From NCBI GenBank assembly GCA_002314465.1, contig DCGA01000048.1, forward strand, positions 7,196 through 13,626: a stretch of DNA of 6,431 bases, written 5' to 3'. Positions within the stretch are counted from its first letter, which is position 1. Each line of letters starts with the position of its first letter. This stretch comes from a bacterium UBA1790. GTDB lineage: Bacteria > Bacteroidota > Bacteroidia > Bacteroidales > Muribaculaceae. Positions 6,369 through 6,431 of this stretch are shown here, piece by piece. The position numbers and the translations under genes were made by a program. Under the pieces are notes generated by a model, which worked only from the letters and a program-made list of their open reading frames with translations, had not been told where the DNA came from and searched no databases.

Positions 6369-6431
6369 ATATAAATTGAGCTTGGTCTCGCTGCCGTCGG
6401 CCTTCTTGCCAGACCAAGCTCAATTTATATA
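6368..6431. repeat. Perfect 21-bp inverted repeat at the window end
   Basis: Arms at 6368-6388 and 6411-6431 are exact reverse complements (21 of 21) around a 22-bp spacer. The inner ends of the arms are GAGCTTGGTCT and AGACCAAGCTC. The outer end of the right arm coincides with the last base of the window, so the repeat may be longer. The left arm is in frame with the hypothetical gene (ETKLNLY), while the right arm puts a TGA in that frame. This fits a fold-back chimera at a contig end, or alternatively a real hairpin ending at the start codon. Confidence 0.9.

Noticed and set aside
6368..6431. Terminal inverted repeat as the end of an insertion sequence
   Set aside because: There is no transposase frame nearby, both arms fall within 64 bases, and the left arm is in-frame coding sequence. 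Nothing supports a mobile element.

Overview
The window looks like Bacteroidota (order Bacteroidales) DNA; a gut lineage such as Muribaculaceae is plausible but not proven. The grounds are a eukaryote-type GH13_8 glycogen branching enzyme, a SprE/PorW-type TPR lipoprotein, the absence of Shine-Dalgarno sequences with A/T-rich leaders instead, and a membrane zincin of the DUF3267 type common in this phylum. Coding is dense. The one + strand gene converges on three - strand genes.

Layout: (1) 1-639, +, the C-terminal third of the glycogen branching enzyme GlgB, cut by the left edge just after conserved catalytic region IV. (2) 661-690, a strong hairpin between convergent genes, probably a shared terminator. 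(3) 725-1297, -, a 190-residue multi-pass membrane protein with an HELIH zinc motif. (4) 1357-1390, a textbook terminator for the gene to its right. (5) 1398-5801, -, a very large (1467 aa) lipoprotein. Its first ~925 residues are a complete SprE/PorW-like type IX secretion protein. It then carries a LysM peptidoglycan-binding domain and a roughly 460-residue Lys/Glu/Arg/Ala tail. (6) 5861-5899, a terminator for the last gene, followed in the - direction by a short leader with a 14-bp palindrome touching the lipoprotein start codon. (7) 5922-6368, -, the C-terminal part of an unrecognised protein. The reading frame continues without a break to 6410, then runs into the far arm of a perfect 21-bp inverted repeat that ends exactly at the last base of the window.

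Each - strand gene has its own hairpin downstream, so the genes look monocistronic and there is no obvious multigene system. Two things deserve attention. The first is the extended SprE/PorW protein, which could tie an outer-membrane secretion component to the cell wall and across the periplasm. The second is the terminal inverted repeat, which may be a fold-back assembly artefact rather than biology. No RNA genes, CRISPR arrays, insertion sequences or origins were seen, and no stretch over 300 bases lacks a gene.
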